Positions 21,601 through 33,150 of a DNA stretch of 64,000 nt are shown in pieces (within the stretch, counting starts at the first letter, position 1; each line of letters begins with the position of its first letter). Position numbers and translations under genes: made by a program. The notes under the pieces are model-generated. The model was given only the letters and a program-made list of their open reading frames with translations. It was not told the origin of the DNA and made no database searches. The stretch covers positions 93,283 to 157,282 of the forward strand of contig JAAOMT010000376.1 in assembly GCA_016748015.1 (NCBI GenBank), in the 5' to 3' direction. The DNA comes from Geosiphon pyriformis. Taxonomy: Eukaryota > Glomeromycota > Glomeromycetes > Archaeosporales > Geosiphonaceae.

Positions 21601-24290
21601 ATTGTTATCTCAAAAAATGTTATATTTTATACAAGCAAATAAAATATGCTTTGACAAAATTCTGAATAAATTTTTTTTAGCTATTTTAATTAATGTAATA
21701 GATTATATATTTATTAAGATGTCTTTTTAATTGTATGGTTTGGAAATCATTAAAACTCAAGCTCTTTTCCAAAGAATTAGAATTTTCTTAAAAGCCAAAT
21801 AAAAGTTAAGCAGACCCAATAAGTATTTTAATATTTTATCACTATAATATTTCTATAGTTTATTTAATATGCCAAACAAACTTATAGCCTTATTATTAAA
21901 CAAACTATTAATTACCAGAATTAATTTACTTATACTGATCTTATTTATCACATTAGAAAAAACATTTTCTTTAATATAATTCAGCAGTACATATTAATAA
22001 AATTATATATCTAATAGTATTAATAACATCTTTTATTTTTTTGTTTAATCTATTATAATCTTATTTACCTTAAACTTTACTTCTTTTGGCTTTAAAACCA
22101 ACTTTTTTTTAATTACCAAATAATTTAAAACTATTTTGTAAAAAGATCATTCCAAAACACTTTTTATCATATTATCTTTGTTAAAACTAAAATTATCTAT
22201 TTATTTTTCAATTGCATTTTTAATAGCTATATCTTCAACTATTTTAAATTTATAATATTTTAACTTTCTGTATTTTTTTCTAATTAGTAATAACTACTTT
22301 AATACATCCTTTATATTTGCACTATCTTGAACTATAATGCCAATTTTAAAAGTCTCTTTATTATTATATATTAGCTATTTTTAAAAAAAATAATTATATT
22401 CAAACTTATTTTCTATACTTAATTCTCTTATAATCTTTGTAATTAGCAATTTCAGTTCATGAATTTCAATAATTGTTTGTTTTTTGTGTGATTGAATTTA
22501 TTGTACCAATGTTTAGAAAAAGTTATATCTGCTAAACTTATTATTATCTCTTTTAATTCTTCTTACATAGTATCTAAATTGCCAAAATTTTTTGTATCTA
22601 TGAATTTATTTATTATTCTTAACAGTCCAGTAAAAATATAATCTTTAAAATAGATTTATTTAGCTTTATTTATATTTTTAATCCTAAATTTTTATTAGTT
22701 TTTATTAGTTTGCTTTTAAATTGCAATCATGTATTTATCTATTAGATTTCTAAAATCAAAAAAAGATTATTACAGCCTTGTAGTCAGTATTAAAAAATTT
22801 GAACACACTGTTAATACTTTGACTTATTATAATTAATAAGAAATATTTATTAAAAAAGATAAAATTAATAGTTTTATTTACACCCCTTAAATTGTTCTAT
22901 GTTGAAAGCTTAACAGTCAATCCATTTGTAAAAAAGTTACACAAATTCAAATCGAAACATTTCTTAAAACTTATTTTTTGTTTTTTTCTGTCTTTATTAA
23001 GATCATTACCAAGTATTACATAAGAGCTTGAATTAATTGTTTTAACAATACATAAGTTCATCTTGTAAGCTTAATTAAATCATATATTAGTTGAAACACT
23101 AATATACAAATTCAAAATTGTTATTAAAATTTTATTGTTAAATAATAAACAGATTAAGATAAGATAACTAAGAATCTAGAAACTTTGTACACATGTTAAG
23201 CTAAAATATTGTTTGTTACTATTGTCATTTTAATATCTACATAACTAGTGTTTAAACCAGAAATTAAAACTTTTACATTTTGAAATCTATATTTTATTTA
23301 AGATTTAATCTGTCTTTTTAGTTTAGTCTTAGTAATAATAGAAACTCAATTGCCAGATTCAATATATTACCTAATTATATCCTTTTGTTTAATCATATTG
23401 TTTATTACACATAACTATTTTCCAGACAAAATTATTTATTGGAGTGAAAAATTCATAAAAAAAACTGAATTAGTACACAATTAATCCAATTTTATCAAAA
23501 CCAAACTAACTAAACTTTTAAGAACTATTATTTTTAATTTTAAGCCACTCATTTTAGTTGTTAAAATCTTTGAGTTATTCAAACTAAGAACTAAATTTTT
23601 ATCTATTGTTACAGAATAAAAAAAGAGAAATAGCAGTAGAAAATTATCCAAAACTATATTGCAATTTGATTGATACAATTTGGCCATACTTAAATACTGT
23701 AACAATAATTATTTTTTTTGATGTGTTTATAAAAATTTTTTTGATTATTACAATCTGATCTGACTTAATTTTTTGTCTTTTGATATTATTGTTTACAATG
23801 ATTCTTTTTTTTTGATTAATAACAGTCTTTTTTATGCTTTCTTTTAATATAAACATAGATTAAATGATTTTTTTAAATTTTGAGAAGATAATAGCCCTTC
23901 TAAAACCATTTACTAATGAAAAAATTTTTCTAATTACTTAAGTTTTTGCAGTTACTGATTTACTTTTTACTATTAAGAAATTAATATTCAATACAAAAAA
24001 TTTTTTAATGACCACTTTAATCTAAGTTTTTACTATCTTTAAATTAATTCACTTTTTGTCAAAAAAAACATTAAGAGAAGAAAAAAGAGGTTCTATGTTT
24101 TTATCTATTTTATAATTAATTACACTAATAGAAAAATCATAATTCAAGCCAGTATTAATTCTTTTAATATTAGAAGTTATTATAGCTAAGTCAAAAAAAT
24201 AACTATTATACATATCTATTAATATATTAATAGCTTTACTATTACTGAATTCACTATTCATATTTGAGTATATATTATTATTAAAACTAG
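18650..24290 (-). pseudogene. LINE-D, old degraded full-family LINE, main part
   Basis: The minus strand carries a decayed LINE of the LINE-C family. The 3' UTR core lies near 18700-18780 (minus TTGATTGGTCTAAATAACCA). The RNase H and late ORF2 are unreadable. The post-RT region is at 20254-20526 (LANSLLSIFYDSNYF, YFLKHFGVIF) and 20734-20937 (SKSSLAKTQLNIRFFFNLV), which match SKSSLAKAEADVWFFVNLV of LINE-C. RT and endonuclease traces follow up to about 23200. ORF1 is at 23481-23856 (DQIVIIKKIFINTSKK against DQAVVIKKIPIRTLAE in LINE-C). CpG is virtually absent. A solo LTR interrupts ORF1 at 24291. Confidence 0.75.
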
Positions 24291-25215
24291 TATTACTAAA
24301 GGTTTTTGGTCTTTTTTATTAATTGTTATTAATATTAATTTGCTGTTTACTTTACATTTATTGGAAGCTATTGAATCTTTAATAACTAAATTTGTCTTTA
24401 AATTATTTCTTATAATATGAACTGCTGGAATTATAAGTAAAATGGCCAATTTTATGCCAATTACTTTATATAGTTATATTATAGTAAATATTAACTTTTT
24501 TTCAGAAATTGCTTGTTTAGAAGCTTATTAAAAAATGTGTAGTTATTTTATAATGAAAGTCAACTCTTTTACAGAAATTTTGTCTATAGGCTACTCTAAT
24601 AATTATAATAAAAAAAATATAAAAAAATATAAAAAATATAAAAAAAACAAAATTTTATTAAAAGAATTATTTTTAGTTAATTTTAAAATGTTAGTTGAAT
24701 TTTGAGAATATTAAGTATAATTATCTTAAAAATTGAGTTTTAAAATATAATTTTTATTTTTATTATTTATAATTAAAGATAGTATTTAAGTAATAATTCT
24801 GGGTAAAATACATTTTCTCAAAGAAAGAAGCTTTTTTTTTATACAATTTGTTATAGTACTAGTCTATAAACTTAAAATTTTTCTTTTTGCTATTATTTTA
24901 ATAAACTAAAAATACATTTTAATAACTTATAAGTTATTTTATTGAACTATTAACTATTTTAATAAATTATTTATTATTTTGGCAAATTTTTATAAATTTT
25001 AGCAAATTCTTAAATATTACATAGTTTGAAGTTTTGTTTTATTTAATCATCTTAATTTTTATTATACAAATTGGGTTTTTAATTAAATAGTGATATTTAA
25101 TAATTTAATTAAGTAATAAATAATAATTAAAACAATATTAATATATGCTAATTAATAATAGAAATGATAAATATAATTTTATATTAATTTAATAACTAAA
25201 ATTTTACTGGTAATA
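24291..25215 (-). repeat. Solo LTR of the Gypsy family inside LINE-D
   Basis: Aligns end to end with the 980-bp LTRs: TATTACT start in place of TGTTACC, then GGTTTTTGGTC, the GTGTAGTTA block, AAAGTCAACTC, the AAGAAGC promoter-side block, and a GGTAATA end in place of GGTAACA (25209-25215). Most differences are C-to-T or G-to-A. No internal Gypsy sequence is next to it, so it is a solo LTR left by recombination. A matching target duplication was not found, probably lost to decay. Orientation is as in the intact element. Confidence 0.85.
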
Positions 25216-25585
25216 CCAAATTTAACCAAAAAAATTTCTTTTTTATTATCCAAATGCTTAATATTATCTACAAAAACTTTTTTTTTAAAAAGAAAGTACT
25301 TTCAATTAGACCATAAAAGACTCTTTTGAATGTCTTTTTCTTAAACATGTTGTTATTTGAAACAACTTCTAAGTTTATTACAAAAAAATTATTAACTTGA
25401 AAAATATTAAAAGTAATATTACTAAAAAACTAAAGACAAAAAACTTCTTTTTCAAGAAATTGCTCTTTGAAAAATTTTAAACATAAAAGAAAAAAAAATT
25501 TTATTTTTATAAATTATAAAATAAAAAATATTTTTTTGTTTTGTATATAAAATTTAAAAATGTAATTAATACTATTTAAAATAAA
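25216..25585 (-). pseudogene. LINE-D remnant beyond the solo LTR (ORF1 start, 5' end)
   Basis: AT-rich sequence carrying faint minus-strand coding traces. By position it should be the ORF1 start and 5' end of LINE-D separated by the solo LTR. No intact frame. The right boundary is placed where the 3' tail of the next element begins. Confidence 0.4.
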
Positions 25586-25728
25586 ATATATATATTTTTT
25601 TTATTAGAGATTTAATAAGTATGGCCTAACCAGTAATTAGAAATTAGAACCAAACTAAGTGATTCAAGACTAATTTGGTTCATACACTTTCTACATGTAA
25701 CCAGTTACTTAAGCCAGTTTAAGTTATA

Positions 25729-26343
25729 CTATGCTGCTAACCCACAAGAAAATTTGTTCAAGATAGACATTTTTTGAATTACATCAAACAAAGTAAGATT
25801 ACTAAAAACCAATCTAACAAGCCACTTAACTGTTTTTATAAGATCGAACTTAACATCAAGAGATTTAAATTTCCAGAATGCTATCAATTTACCAAACATC
25901 TTATTACTTACTCCAATTAGAACACCAGAATTACCAAACAAATCAATATTCTTTATGTTATACTCAGTTTTTAATGCCACCACCTCTTTTTCTAACTTAT
26001 TAACAGATTTGCTAAAAGCACTCAAATGCACCATAAGTTCATTAACTTTGTTTCCAAGTTTGCTGCTAGATACAAGATCACCCTTAATAAACTGTTCAAA
26101 AGTGGTTATCAAACTATCAACAGACTTAACAATAGAGTTAACCAACATTGACAACTTGGCCAAACCAAATTCCAGAGAAGCTAATTGAGAAAACATTAAA
26201 GAATCAGCAACAGCCACAGAAAAAGCAGAAGCCACCAAAAGAGCAAATGCTTTTGTATAAGACAAAAAACTGACAAAATGTGGTTTAAACATCTTGGCAG
26301 CTTTAGAAGAAAGAGATAGAACAATCTTACACTTCACAGCCAA
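25729..26343 (-). pseudogene. HL3 ORF1 C-terminal part
   Basis: A 204-codon open stretch following directly on the CCHC knuckle. The sequence is Ser/Leu/Lys-rich with a heptad-like helical section (KSVNKLEKEVVALKTEYNI) that could be a coiled coil, as expected for a trimerising or RNA-binding LINE ORF1 protein. It ends at a TAG 10-15 bases before the 3' UTR core. Upstream it is closed by a TAG next to the knuckle (where Trp or Gln would fit), so the ORF1 is broken. Confidence 0.65.
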
Positions 26344-27194
26344 GTGATCTATTTTGTAACACCAAAAACAACACTGATAACTAGGAGTTTTTTACCAGAT
26401 ATGGCACTTTTTCAGTATACTAGTTTTGACAACAACAAGGTCCAAATCAGCTTGGGAGCCAAATGTAACCAGAGCAAAACAGAGATGACAACCAGAATCA
26501 GAAGACTAAAGAATAAAACAAGTCTAATTACCAATCTAAGAAATCATATTACTGATTTCAAAGACAGTACAACCAAGAGAAATATTAACCAACTTGGCCT
26601 TAAATCTATTATGAGACACAATTGTTTTTTGTTGATTTATGAAAAGAAAGATCTGAATACTATCTTTGCTCACTAAAACCAACCAGTAATTGAAAGCAGA
26701 TGTGACAGCATCCAAATTCTTAAAGTAAATAACAATATATTGTCAAATACCAACAGATCTCAACTGAATGTAAGAAATTTCACCAAAAGCACCAAGAGTT
26801 GTTTTAATGTTAGCAGCAGATATACCTAAAGACATATTGAGCAATACAATAACAGCAGAAGGGAAACCAAACTCAGAAATCACCAAAAACTTGGCAATTT
26901 TAAAAGTGGCAAGGTAAACAAAGCTTGTAAGCTTAACCAAAAATACAGTATTGAAAGAATTTTAGGAAGCAAACTCCATACAAAAAAGCTTCATATTATC
27001 TTTTAAAACAGACTTTGCACCCAAAAAATTATGTACAAACTAAAAAACAGTCTTAACATAAGCCAATTTGATCTTGAAAGTAACACTAAACACCAGAGTA
27101 GAAGCCATCTACTTAGTAAATTTTTGATGATATTACTTATAGAATGTAAGAAGTATATTAACATATAAATTAGCCAATTAGAAGTAGTCATAAT

Positions 27195-27335
27195 AAATGT
27201 AAAATTTCAGAATTCTTTTCAAAAAAATTGCAGGATTCCAAAAATTTCAGAATTCTCATATGAGAAATTGCAGAATTGTAGAATTCCAGGATTTTTTTTA
27301 AAAGAATTGCAGAATTCCAGAAATTCTAGGATTTC
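27195..27335. repeat. Imperfect tandem repeat with GAATTC palindromes
   Basis: AAAATTTCAGAATTCT occurs at 27201 and again at 27241 (40-bp period), with TTGCAG(A/G)ATTC units between and after, and a third looser unit at 27301. An internal near-palindrome lies around TCTCATATGAGA (27253-27264). It lies inside HL3 and is not coding. Confidence 0.7.
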
Positions 27336-27339
27336 TGGT

Positions 27340-28140
27340 GTAAAGAATTGAGAAATTAAGGAATCTCAATTATGTATATATAGTGGTAATATTAAAAGTA
27401 GAAAGAAAAGATCTTTCTATTTGGATTTTATCTAAGCAATGTTCTAATTCCTAAATACTAATAAATAATTATTTGTTATTTCAATTTACTCTTCACTATC
27501 AACACTTTATAGTAATAGTAACTGATACTTAACCACACTGGAACAATAGCTCTTGATTATAGCTATTGATAGAATACTAATATTTATTGCCTTAACTTAC
27601 TTTTTTTTTTTATTTTTGTTATTTCTTGTTGTTGACTAATTGATTAAGGAATAAGTACTGAGTTATTGATGTCAATAATTGCCTGGTAAAAAACCTCCAT
27701 GAGTGGATAAAACACATAAAAAATACAGATTACTTATCAGAGAATTGCTGGCCATTAAGCTAAAAAAAGAATTGATGGAATTGTATTTCCAAGAGGCTAC
27801 TGAAAACAACCATTGAATTTCTGTTCATTATACAAAAGACTTAACCAAAACCTTTAAACAATCAAAATCTTTAGATATTAAAATCACTATATTATCAATT
27901 AAATACCAAGTTACGAATTTGTTATTTGATTTGAAACTCCAAATAATTATCTGTAACAATAATTAGTAATAGTTTCTTAAGCACTACCAAAAGTAGCACC
28001 AAAAACCAGAAGAGAGGATAATTCAATATCTATTTGGTCAATCCAGTTTTTAAGAACAAATAACACCACAGGAAATGATTGTTTTGCTTCTAAAACTAGT
28101 GATGATCTGTCAGAAAACACCACATTTGGCAATACAGCCA
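27340..28140. other. HL3 interior, noncoding-looking
   Basis: No convincing ORF on either strand. By position it should encode the ORF1 linker between N-terminus and RRM, but it is too decayed or contains inserted sequence I cannot classify. No terminal inverted repeats were noticed. Confidence 0.35.
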
Positions 28141-28639
28141 GTGGTTAATCTTGGTTTATCTTGGATGACATATTGAATAATACAATAAAGATCTTATTTA
28201 GAACCACAAAGGAGTTCAGTATAACAATAGCAGAGACAAGCAACTGTCTCCACTTTTCTGAACTTTTGGTTTTTTTGATCATTTTCTTTGAAGAGAAAGT
28301 GTTAAAAGCACCAGACATTAAAACTATGGAGGGGAATACCAGTTTGTTAACTGGTCTATTATTAAACACTTTTGAACTCTTAGTAAAAGTGGAGGCAATA
28401 CTGGGACTAACCCAAGTGTGTCTCTTTGAAGGAACTTTGACTAGTGAAAAACCAGCCAACAATGGGGAAGTTGTTTTAATAGCTATCAAAGACAGCTTTT
28501 CATAATTACTAAGTAAAGAGAATGCTTCTAAAATGTTTTGTCTGATTGCTTTTACAACAGAAAGAGCTCTTTTGATTGAAATTTTATTAGATATCTTAGG
28601 AAAGATATTAAGTGCAGCTTTTTTACTCTTTGCTTTAAT

Positions 28640-29175
28640 TATGATTATAAAATTAAAGAGATAAAGAATTTTATTATATAAAATATTTATTTTTAATAGA
28701 CTATAAGTTTTTTATAAATATAAATATTAATTAAGATTAAATATAGTTTTAATACTAATTATATAAATAAATATAATAAAATTTTTTTAAATAATAAAGT
28801 TTATATTAGATTAATTATTTTTTAAAATTATTAATAATATTAAGTTTAATATAGATAAAATTATTAAATAATTAAGTAATATTATTATAAATAATAATAC
28901 TTTGACTATAGTTTTACATAAAATGTTTTTTCAGAATAAGGTTTGTTTTATAGTTTTAATATAATCTAATTTAAATTGAACTTGTGTTTAATTATATATA
29001 AAAAATATGTAAATTATATCTAATTTAAATTATTTAGTTTAATATATTATATTAAATAGTTAAATTACACATTAAAAAAAATTATTATTAAATTAATAAA
29101 ACAATTATAAGATATTATATAAGTTTAATAATTAATAAAAAAATGAATTTTAATTTTAATAAAATTTATTCTTAA
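28640..29175 (+). mobile_element. HL2 right part: LINE-type 3' UTR and tail
   Basis: Sequence around 28940-29060 (TTTTAATATAATCTAATTTA..., AATTATTTAGTTTAATATA) parallels the HL1 3' end at 16480-16600, including the final TTTAATATATTATATTA block. It is the candidate missing end of HL2 and would show that everything from about 18645 to 28640 inserted later. Confidence 0.45.
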
Positions 29176-29179
29176 AAAA

Positions 29180-32100
29180 AGGGGATGTTAACACTGTTCT
29201 GTCAGGTGGTGTATTTTACAGCAGAAACCATTTTTGTAAAGACATAGTCCAAAGATAATGAGTTGGTCAAATCTGCTGCATTTTCTAGATTTTACAAGTT
29301 GGAGCTATTAGTGGCAAAGATTTTGAAAACATATAAGTCAGAAAATTTAGAAAGATTTCAGGTTTTGGTTAATAAACAGGTTGATTTGAACTTTAACCAA
29401 GCTGTAGAATTCAAGAGATCTTTGGACAATAATTATAACAAAATAATAATTGAATATTTGCTGGCTTATTTTAGGAAATTATATAGGTTTTACAAGTTTT
29501 TGGATTTTAAGACCACTGAGAATTTTCAAATCAAGGCAGTCATTGCTAAATGTATGGAAGCTTTTGCAAACAATAAGGATCAAATAATCAGGAGTGTATT
29601 GGAGAAGTCTTTTAGAAAAGTTACATTGAATCATCTAATTAATAATGAAGATTTGGTTTTGAAGCCAGAATTGGTTAAAAACAAAGTAAATTTAATTATG
29701 AAGAATTGGACCAGGAAGTATGCAGTTAAATTTCTGTTCTTTTCTATTGGCAAAGACAATTTGCACCTCTCAATTACATTAATAATAGTACATTTTCTGG
29801 CATAATAAAGCAAATTAATTTTGATGAGTTTTTTTTGGTGATTAAGAATTTTTCTGATGGCAAGACTGCTGGTTTGTCTGGTATTTCTAATGAAATGTGG
29901 AAACATTGTAATAAGTTTGTGTTAGTCTTTCTTTTATGTCTGCTCAACTTGTATTTAGCATATGAATTTGTTCCTGATGTCTGGAAAGAAGTCTGGGTAT
30001 CTATGATTCTGAAACCTTATGAGTAAAAAAAAGTTTTGACAAATACCAGATCTATTGCTCTTATTGAAACTGCTAGAAAAAATTTTTCAAAGATTTTATC
30101 TGATCATATTTCAAAGGCTTACAGCACACATGACATTTTACATAGTGACAATTTTTCAGTTTTAAGGGGCACTTCTACTCAGTCTCCTATCTTTGTTGTA
30201 AAATTTGTTGTAGAAGATGCTTTGGAAAAGGGCAGAGAAATTTGGTTGGTTCTTTAAAATATGTGCAAAGCTTATAATTCAGTAGACTGGTTGTATTTGA
30301 AAAACAGTCTGAAGAAAATCAAGATATGTGAGAAGTTTGTTAGGTTTTTTGGTTATATTTACAATGGCTACACAAATAGGATTATGATAAACTTTGATTT
30401 GTCTAAAGGTTACAAAATTTATGATGGTCTGGACCAGAGTGAACTTTTTTTTTCTCTTCTGTAAAAGATTTTTTATGATTCTCTGTTGTGTAAGATCAAG
30501 AGGCATAAATTACTTTTTAGGTATTAAGTTGATTCCATATTTGTGACCAGAACAGGCAAAATTGAATCAAATGCTGGTCTAACTTCATATTTGGCTGCTG
30601 GTGTTTTTGTGGATAATACCATTTGGGTTGGCAACTGTTGTACAATAACACAGAACATTTTAAATATTGCTAGTGAGTTCTTTAATTTAATAGATATATC
30701 AATTAACATGAATAAAACAGTTGCCATTCCTATTAATCTGAGAACCAGTAACATCTCTTTAAATATTAGTGGATCTCTGATTTTGATCACAAAGACTAAG
30801 GAGGCTCATTGGTATTTGGGTATTTTTTTGTCAACTAAAGATCTTTCTGGTCTAAGTTTGAAGAAGACAAATTCAGATGTAAAATTTTTCTTATCCATAG
30901 TTTTGAACAAAGCTATTTCAGACAAGCAGTTCTTTTATTTGGTCTCGACTGTTTTATAGCTTATAGTGGAATACAAATCTTAGTTTAGCTTCATTAATAA
31001 AGGCAAATACAAGAAATGGGATTGTATAATTAGAAAGAGTTTGAAGTCTAAAGCCAGCTTGCCCAAGGATTTTCTTAATAAAGCTGTGTACCATTTATCT
31101 TTGTACAATTTGAAACCTTTTAAGCAAGTTCAAGCAGAAAGAAAAATGGCATCAGTATTACAGTTTGCTAATAGTAAAAGAATAATAAGTTGGCTTTTTG
31201 AACATAGGTCAATGAATTTGCAAGTTTTGGGCTGGATACCTTAAAATCCTCTTCAGTTTTCTGTTAAGTTAATGATCAATCCAATGGACAATTTTTTAGC
31301 TGGTATTACTAAGATTTTTTTGTGTAATGGAATCTCTTTGGCCAATGGCTTGCTCAATGCTTTTTATTTCAAGCATGGCTTTCCTGTTTTGAATATTTTG
31401 GGTCAGATGTTATACCTTTGGACTTACAGATTACTGAAGCATTTTGGGATTATTTTTGTGGATTAATTTAAACAGCCATAGAGAATGTTTTAATTAGAAA
31501 GATTTTTACCATTAGAAATGATTAGATCCCAAGAGCCTAGTTCCCTTTTGGTTTACATTAGTTTCAGATTTTGTTAAGAGTGGTGGTCTAGTCAAAGATC
31601 TTTTTTCCACTATTTGACACTTTTCTATTCAGAATGTTTTTAATATGGACAGTATAGGTGTTATCCACTCTAGTTTAACAAATGCTTTTTTGTCTAAATT
31701 TCAATTTACACTGATGGTTCTGTTAAAAACTTTGGTACATCAAATGCTGTCAAAGGGACTGTTATCTATTTTTCTAATCTGGGTTTGCATATAGAAATGG
31801 AGGTCTATGGTTTGTTATTATCTACTTTGGCTAAAATACAGGTTGTTACATTGGCTCTCAAATGCATTCCAGCTTTCTCTAAAGTCACAGTTTTTTCTAA
31901 CAGTCAGGCTTTCTTAGATGCTTGCCAAACTGAGTTGAAATTGGTGACTTCTGATTTTTACAACAAGTGCTAAATAGAGCATTATTACATTAGCAATTTA
32001 GTCAAATATAGAAACATTTCTGTCACTTGGACAAAAGTAAAGAGTCATTCTGAAATATTGGGCAATAAGCACACTAATAGATCAGCTAATTTGGCCACCT

Positions 32101-33125
32101 TATTGGGGCTTGTTCTTTTAGCAAATGTTAAGAAAAAATTCTTATTGGCAGATAGTAAGGCAATTTTTGGCAATGTATGTCAATTTGTTAGAACAATAAA
32201 TAATACTATTAGGCATTTTCAATGAGAATTTGGGCCTGGTTTGAGTGCTATAGATTCTTTATGAGTTGGTGACATTAACTGGATTTGTACTGCCTTAGTC
32301 TAATACCCTAATTTCCATATGTCTGCTGAACATATAAGCAAAGCCACTTTTGGTTTATGCACATACTTGATAAAAGCTTTGCACAAAAGACTGCCTGTGG
32401 CTGTTAGAAAGTGCTTGTATAATCACAGCTATCCTAGTGTTTTGTGTGTGCATTACATGGAGGTGAATTTTTTAGATCATAGTTTTGTTTGTGGCTTGGA
32501 CTTTTCAACACATTAGGGCTTAGTAAGCAAACATTCTTCTCTCTGGAAGTCTCTTACTGGTGTAACCTTGTCATTGTCTGTGGTTCTTTAATCTTTGGCT
32601 TTATCTGCTTTTGACATTAGACTATATATGGTTTTATACAAGGGGTTTGTTTTTGAAAATTGGTTGGTGAAGGCTAAAGCCTCTTTTGAGGATACTAAAC
32701 TTGTAATATGTAATCTAATTAGGTTTGTTCAGGGTGTGGTTGCTGGCCACAGAAAGCAAATCTAGGTGTTTAATTTGAAGCTTTGAGCTGATATAGAGTG
32801 TTGAAAATTGATACATAAGGATTGGTCTTTATGTAATGTTGTTTGAAGTCTTTTTACTAAGATTTCAGGTGGTGTTGCTCATTTGCTAAGAATTGAAAGG
32901 GGTCATGCCACCAATTTTGGCTTGAATGTTAGTTATCTGTTTTTTGCAGGTGCTACTGGCAAAGTTATGATTAATATAGTTGTGTAATATAGCCTTGATT
33001 GGCCAAGTAGCTGGTCACATATAACAAATGTATGAATCACATTTAATTTAGAACTTTAGATAGTTATATTGTATTAGATAATAATTGGGTTTTACTTATT
33101 AAATAAATAAATAAATAAATAAAAA
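29180..33125 (+). mobile_element. LINE-B, 5'-truncated LINE
   Basis: Begins inside ORF2 between endonuclease and RT (AAFSRFYKLELLVAKILK, at 29270) and runs through RT, RNase H and the C-terminal Cys/His motif to a 3' UTR core at 32995-33060 (TTGATTGGCCAAGTAGCTGG) and an AAAT-repeat tail at 33095-33125. This is typical incomplete target-primed reverse transcription. RT parts: 29835-30026 (DGKTAGLSGISNEMWKHC), 30261-30464 (CKAYNSVDWLYL, GLDQSELFFSLL), 30543-30959 (FVDNTIWVGN). The RT active site FVDD reads FVDN, one G-to-A change. RNase H traces are at 31690-32120 (TDGSVKN, FSNSQAFLDACQ). Stops are frequent. One sampled line (29881-29940) has 16 of 60 G/C. Confidence 0.88.
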
Positions 33126-33150
33126 AAATATTATTTAAATAAAAATTTAA

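Larger units (their letters stand above)
25590..28640 (-). mobile_element. ORF1-only LINE derivative, copy HL3 (best preserved)
   Basis: On the minus strand, from right to left: an ORF1 N-terminal part (28145-28489); an RRM-like segment at 26743-26940 (SAVIVLLNMSLGISAANIK, GAFGEISYIQLRSVG); a CCHC zinc knuckle, CFWCYKIDHLAVKC, ending near 26340; a long helical C-terminal part (25729-26343, SVDSLITTFEQFIKGDLVSS); a TAG stop; and within about 15 bases the LINE-type 3' UTR core (minus ACTGGCTTAAGTAACTGG then TTACATGTAGAAAGTG, 25720-25650). No endonuclease, RT or RNase H lies between ORF1 and the 3' UTR. It thus looks like a half-LINE that relies on another LINE for RT. Its ORF1 N-terminus differs from LINE-C, so it is a separate subfamily. 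Confidence 0.65.

Noticed and set aside
28161-28505. Plus-strand 114-codon ORF
   Set aside because: Exact antisense of the HL3 ORF1 N-terminal frame; the element is oriented on the minus strand by its RRM, knuckle and 3' UTR.
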